Origin: Bacteroidota bacterium
GTDB taxonomy: Bacteria; Bacteroidota; Bacteroidia; Chitinophagales; Chitinophagaceae
Direction of reading: 5' to 3'
Assembly: GCA_023392575.1 (NCBI GenBank)
Contig: JAEVYV010000016.1
Coordinates: 1 to 8,094 of the forward strand
DNA: 8,094 nt
Under the pieces are notes generated by a model. It saw only the letters and a list, made by a program, of their open reading frames with translations, did not search any database and was not told the origin of the DNA. Every line of letters starts with the position of its first letter. Position 1 is the stretch's first letter. A program made the position numbers and the translations under genes. Below are positions 5,687 to 8,094 of the stretch, one piece after another.

Positions 5687-6373
5687 ATGCGCATTGTAAA
5701 AAACCAGAAACCGGCTGTTCTTGTATTGCTGATCTTTTCCATAGCCGCTTTCAGCAGTTGCCTCACTCCTAAAAAAATGGACAAGTTTGTGGCCAGCCAA
5801 TACAGCAACCAACTTCCAAAAGCCCGGAAAATGAGGGCCGACATTGTGGTGTCATCGGCCGTTCGTTCTCCATCAAACGATATTTCTGCCACCACCAAAA
5901 AAACCAGTAATTTTTTACCGCTTATCGTTTACTGGCAATGCGATTACCGGCACACCTGCACCTTAAATCCAGCCATAGCCCTCAGCAGCTTTACCAACAC
6001 CCTAAACACGCTGACCACCAAAGGCCTGGCCGACAAACTGAATGGCCAAAGACTGGAGCTGACCGTAGAGCAAATACCCATCGCTTTTTCTTTGGTGGAA
6101 AAGGCCCGCATGGTGTGGTTGCTGTATGCTTTTAGCTGGGGAAAGATTTACATGGAACCCGATTTCAAGGACCTGGTGGTTTCGTACAAACTGATCCAGG
6201 ACGAAACCCCGGTAAAAACGGGCAAGATCTCTATAAAAGGCGATGCTCACAACAAGGGCTTGCGGTTTTTCCAGTCGTGGAAATCGGCCACATCGGAGCA
6301 CCTGGCAGACTACAATGCCAACATTACGGCCATGAGCAGGGCTTTCGTGAACAAGTTGGTGGAAGAACTTTAA
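5687..6373 (+). CDS. Predicted lipoprotein of unknown function
   Basis: A 228-residue protein from the ATG at 5687. That start gives a standard lipoprotein signal peptide: a basic N-terminus (MRIVKNQK), a hydrophobic core PAVLVLLIFSIAAF (9-22), then SSC with Cys25 as the predicted lipidated residue. The lipobox has Phe at the -3 position instead of the more usual Leu, so it is acceptable but not ideal. An upstream in-frame ATG at 5645 would put 14 extra residues ahead of the basic region and is less likely. The mature part has no motif I recognise. It begins with a charged stretch (TPKKMDKF), has a Lys/Arg-rich segment (KARKMRAD), then WQCDYRHTCTLNP with two further Cys, and a mixed alpha/beta C-terminal half with WLLYAFSWGKIYMEPD and YKLIQDETPV. 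It is probably anchored to a membrane facing the periplasm. It diverges from the permease operon and shows no functional link to it. Confidence 0.78.
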   Translation: MRIVKNQKPAVLVLLIFSIAAFSSCLTPKKMDKFVASQYSNQLPKARKMRADIVVSSAVRSPSNDISATTKKTSNFLPLIVYWQCDYRHTCTLNPAIALSSFTNTLNTLTTKGLADKLNGQRLELTVEQIPIAFSLVEKARMVWLLYAFSWGKIYMEPDFKDLVVSYKLIQDETPVKTGKISIKGDAHNKGLRFFQSWKSATSEHLADYNANITAMSRAFVNKLVEEL

Positions 6374-6611
6374 CCCTTAGGTTTTTGGGCAGATGGCCAA
6401 GAAAAGTTATTGAAAGTACTTTCGCTCTGTGTCTTCCCGAACATATTCCTGCGGGCGGCACCCACTTTATTTGTCGGGTTGAACAAAAATATATTTAAAA
6501 AAAACGTAACTTAATATTGCGTATCAGCCTCTCTCCCGTTTGACTCCCGTTTATTTTGTGCCCTAAAGCAGCACTTAGGATCACCGTAACCGAAAGCAAA
6601 AAACTTTGTTT
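6374..6611. other. Intergenic region before the amidohydrolase
   Basis: These 238 bases hold no supported gene. A four-base-pair AACC-CTTA-GGTT hairpin with Ts follows the lipoprotein stop, but it is too weak to call a terminator. An A/T-rich tract lies at about 6481-6515. CTCCCGTTT occurs twice, at 6533-6541 and 6544-6552, and is followed by TATTTTG, one base short of a -7 box. Confidence 0.45.
6533..6552. repeat. Tandem CTCCCGTTT repeat, 11-base period
   Basis: Two exact copies of a nine-base word begin 11 bases apart, about one helical turn, 60-80 bases upstream of the amidohydrolase start and beside an A/T-rich promoter-like stretch. Such spacing suits a paired protein-binding site, but two short copies can occur by chance. 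Confidence 0.3.
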
Positions 6612-8094
6612 ATGGTAATCAGCTATTTTCAAGCTTTAGCGGCATTTATTATGCTCTTTGCGGCAAACCCTTCAACTGTTTTTGCTCAATCTGCCGACGT
6701 TATTTTAATCAATGGAAAAGTATTTACCTCCGATACCGGACAACTTTATGTTCAAGCCTTAGCTATTAAGGGTAACAAGATTTTGGCGGTCTGAAGTAAT
6801 ACAGCAATAAACAAGCTGGCTACATCTAAAACAAAGAAAATTGACTTGCAGGGAAAAACAGTTGTTCCCGGTTTTAACGATGCCCATGATCATTTAGGCT
6901 GGCTTTCACCGGTTGGAGTTGGTTTTAGTTATACAGAAATGGATCCTGCCGGATTAAGCAAGGCTGTTGTATTGGATTCAATTTCAAGATTAGTAAAAAT
7001 GGCTAAACCAAATCAATGGATCAGCGGTTGGATTGGCACAACAGTTCTTTATGACACCAGTATGAGGGTAGCACTGGACAGTATGGCGCCTGATAATCCA
7101 GTGGTGCTCCAAACTTGGTGGGGACATGGACTAGTAGCCAATAAAAAAGCTCTTGAGATATCAGGTATATCAGATGAAGATAAAAACCCGGTTGGTGGAT
7201 GGTATGAAAGAGCGTCACCGACAGGAAAAATTACGGCTATACAGGAAAATGCCCAGTTGCCCATATGGAATGCCTGGTTTAGCTCTGATTACAAAGAGCA
7301 ATTGAAAGGGATGCAAACTTATTCCCGGCTTCAATTGAGAAATGGTATAACTACCGTTCAGCAAATGAGCAGCACCTTTAGTGCAAAACAAAGCAAACTT
7401 TTTTTTGAAGCGGCTGGTCTGCATCAGCGTATTCGTGTAATTGCATGGCCACGCTACACCCTTTCCGGAAGTACATTGCAAGAATGGAATGTAAAAATCA
7501 ACTCTTCTGCACCACTCGTCTATGTTTCTGGTATCAAATATTTGATTGACGGTGCTCCACTTGAGCAAAATTCGCTCAACAAAAAACCTTACAAAGAGGG
7601 CGGCAGTTGGCACGGCCGATTAGATTATCCTGCAGATACAATTGAACAGTTTTTAAAAGAAGCGCTTACAAGTAACCGGCAATTGATGCTGCACATAACC
7701 GGTGACAGCAGTTTGGCAATTGTCCTTGCCCTGATGAAACAATTAGCTGGGGGGGATGTGTGGAAAAGCAAGAGAGTTCGATTTGAACATAATCGAACGC
7801 CAGATATAACTGCATCAGAAGTAAACGACCTAAAAGAATTAGGCATATTGATGATGCATACGCCTAAATATTGTCAATCTAGCCCTGTTCGATCTTTTAT
7901 AGAAAAGGGAATAACAGTGGGGATTTCACCAGACGGTACAACTAACCCTTTCTTTGACATCATGGTGATCACCAGCCAGCAGACCAATCCGGCTGAAAAC
8001 ATAAGCAGGGAGCAAGCCGTAATTGCTTACACTAAAACCAACGCCTACGCCGAGTTTAAAGAAAATGAAAAAGGAACGCTGGCAAAAGGGATGC
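6612..8094 (+). pseudogene. Secreted YtcJ-type amidohydrolase interrupted by one in-frame TGA; runs off the right edge
   Basis: From the ATG at 6612, a Sec signal peptide (hydrophobic 3-19, likely cleavage at VFA-QS after residue 25) is followed by SADVILINGKVFTSD and LAIKGNKILAV, the normal N-terminus of YtcJ-like amidohydrolases (amidohydrolase family 3). Codon 61 is TGA (6792-6794). The frame then continues without shift or further stop for 433 codons with the rest of the enzyme: VVPGFNDAHDHLGW with metal ligands His92 and His94, IKYLIDGAPL, LMLHITGD with His361, VRFEHNR with His393, VGISPDG with Asp441, and a C-terminal AYTKTNAYAEF block. The family consensus at the break is ILAVGSN, so TGA replaces a glycine codon, most simply GGA to TGA. 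The first piece is a 60-residue peptide without active-site residues. A restart at the next suitable ATG, near 6940, would lack the HxH pair, so neither piece alone should be active. A TTG at 6606 is an unlikely alternative start. The C-terminus is outside the window. Confidence 0.85.

Noticed and set aside
6792..6794. UGA recoding as glycine or selenocysteine
   Set aside because: The RibD-like gene in the same window ends at TGA, so TGA is a normal stop here. The position is a family glycine rather than a catalytic Cys, and no selenocysteine-type hairpin was evident just downstream.
7215..7613. 132-codon minus-strand frame inside the amidohydrolase
   Set aside because: The opposite strand encodes conserved amidohydrolase sequence in a continuous frame; the minus-strand translation has no family features.

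Overview
The window looks like a chromosomal segment of a Bacteroidota bacterium, probably near Chitinophagaceae. The evidence is indirect. Starts have A/T-rich leaders rather than clear Shine-Dalgarno sites, two spacers carry matches to the Bacteroidota -7 promoter box TAnnTTTG, lipoprotein-type and Sec-type signal peptides are present, and the protein families resemble those of that phylum. No mobile element, CRISPR array, rRNA or tRNA gene was seen.

Left part (1-2028). A minus-strand pair encodes a RibD C-terminal/dihydrofolate-reductase-like protein followed, 8 bases later, by the first 38 codons of a DoxX-like membrane protein that leaves the window at base 1. Divergent from it is a GlxA-type transcription regulator (DJ-1/PfpI domain plus AraC DNA-binding domain).

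Centre (2029-5386). A 43-codon gene at 2287-2418 encodes a cysteine-rich, aromatic-free, metallothionein-like peptide, with its own -7 box and a strong terminator. Facing it is a compact minus-strand operon: GntP-family permease, RidA-family protein, and a fold-type III PLP enzyme of the D-threonine aldolase / D-serine dehydratase family. The enzyme carries a His-x-Cys metal motif like that of eukaryotic-type D-serine dehydratase. The three genes together suggest D-serine (or D-threonine) uptake, dehydration, and clean-up of the reactive enamine product.

Right part (5387-8094). A 300-base spacer with small repeats separates the permease from a plus-strand predicted lipoprotein of unknown function. 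Next comes a secreted amidohydrolase of the YtcJ type, which runs off the right edge. Its frame is intact except for one in-frame TGA at codon 61, where the family normally has glycine. That looks like a single-base nonsense mutation (or an assembly error) in an otherwise well-preserved gene.

The items most worth a second look are the metallothionein-like peptide, the candidate D-serine operon and the interrupted amidohydrolase.
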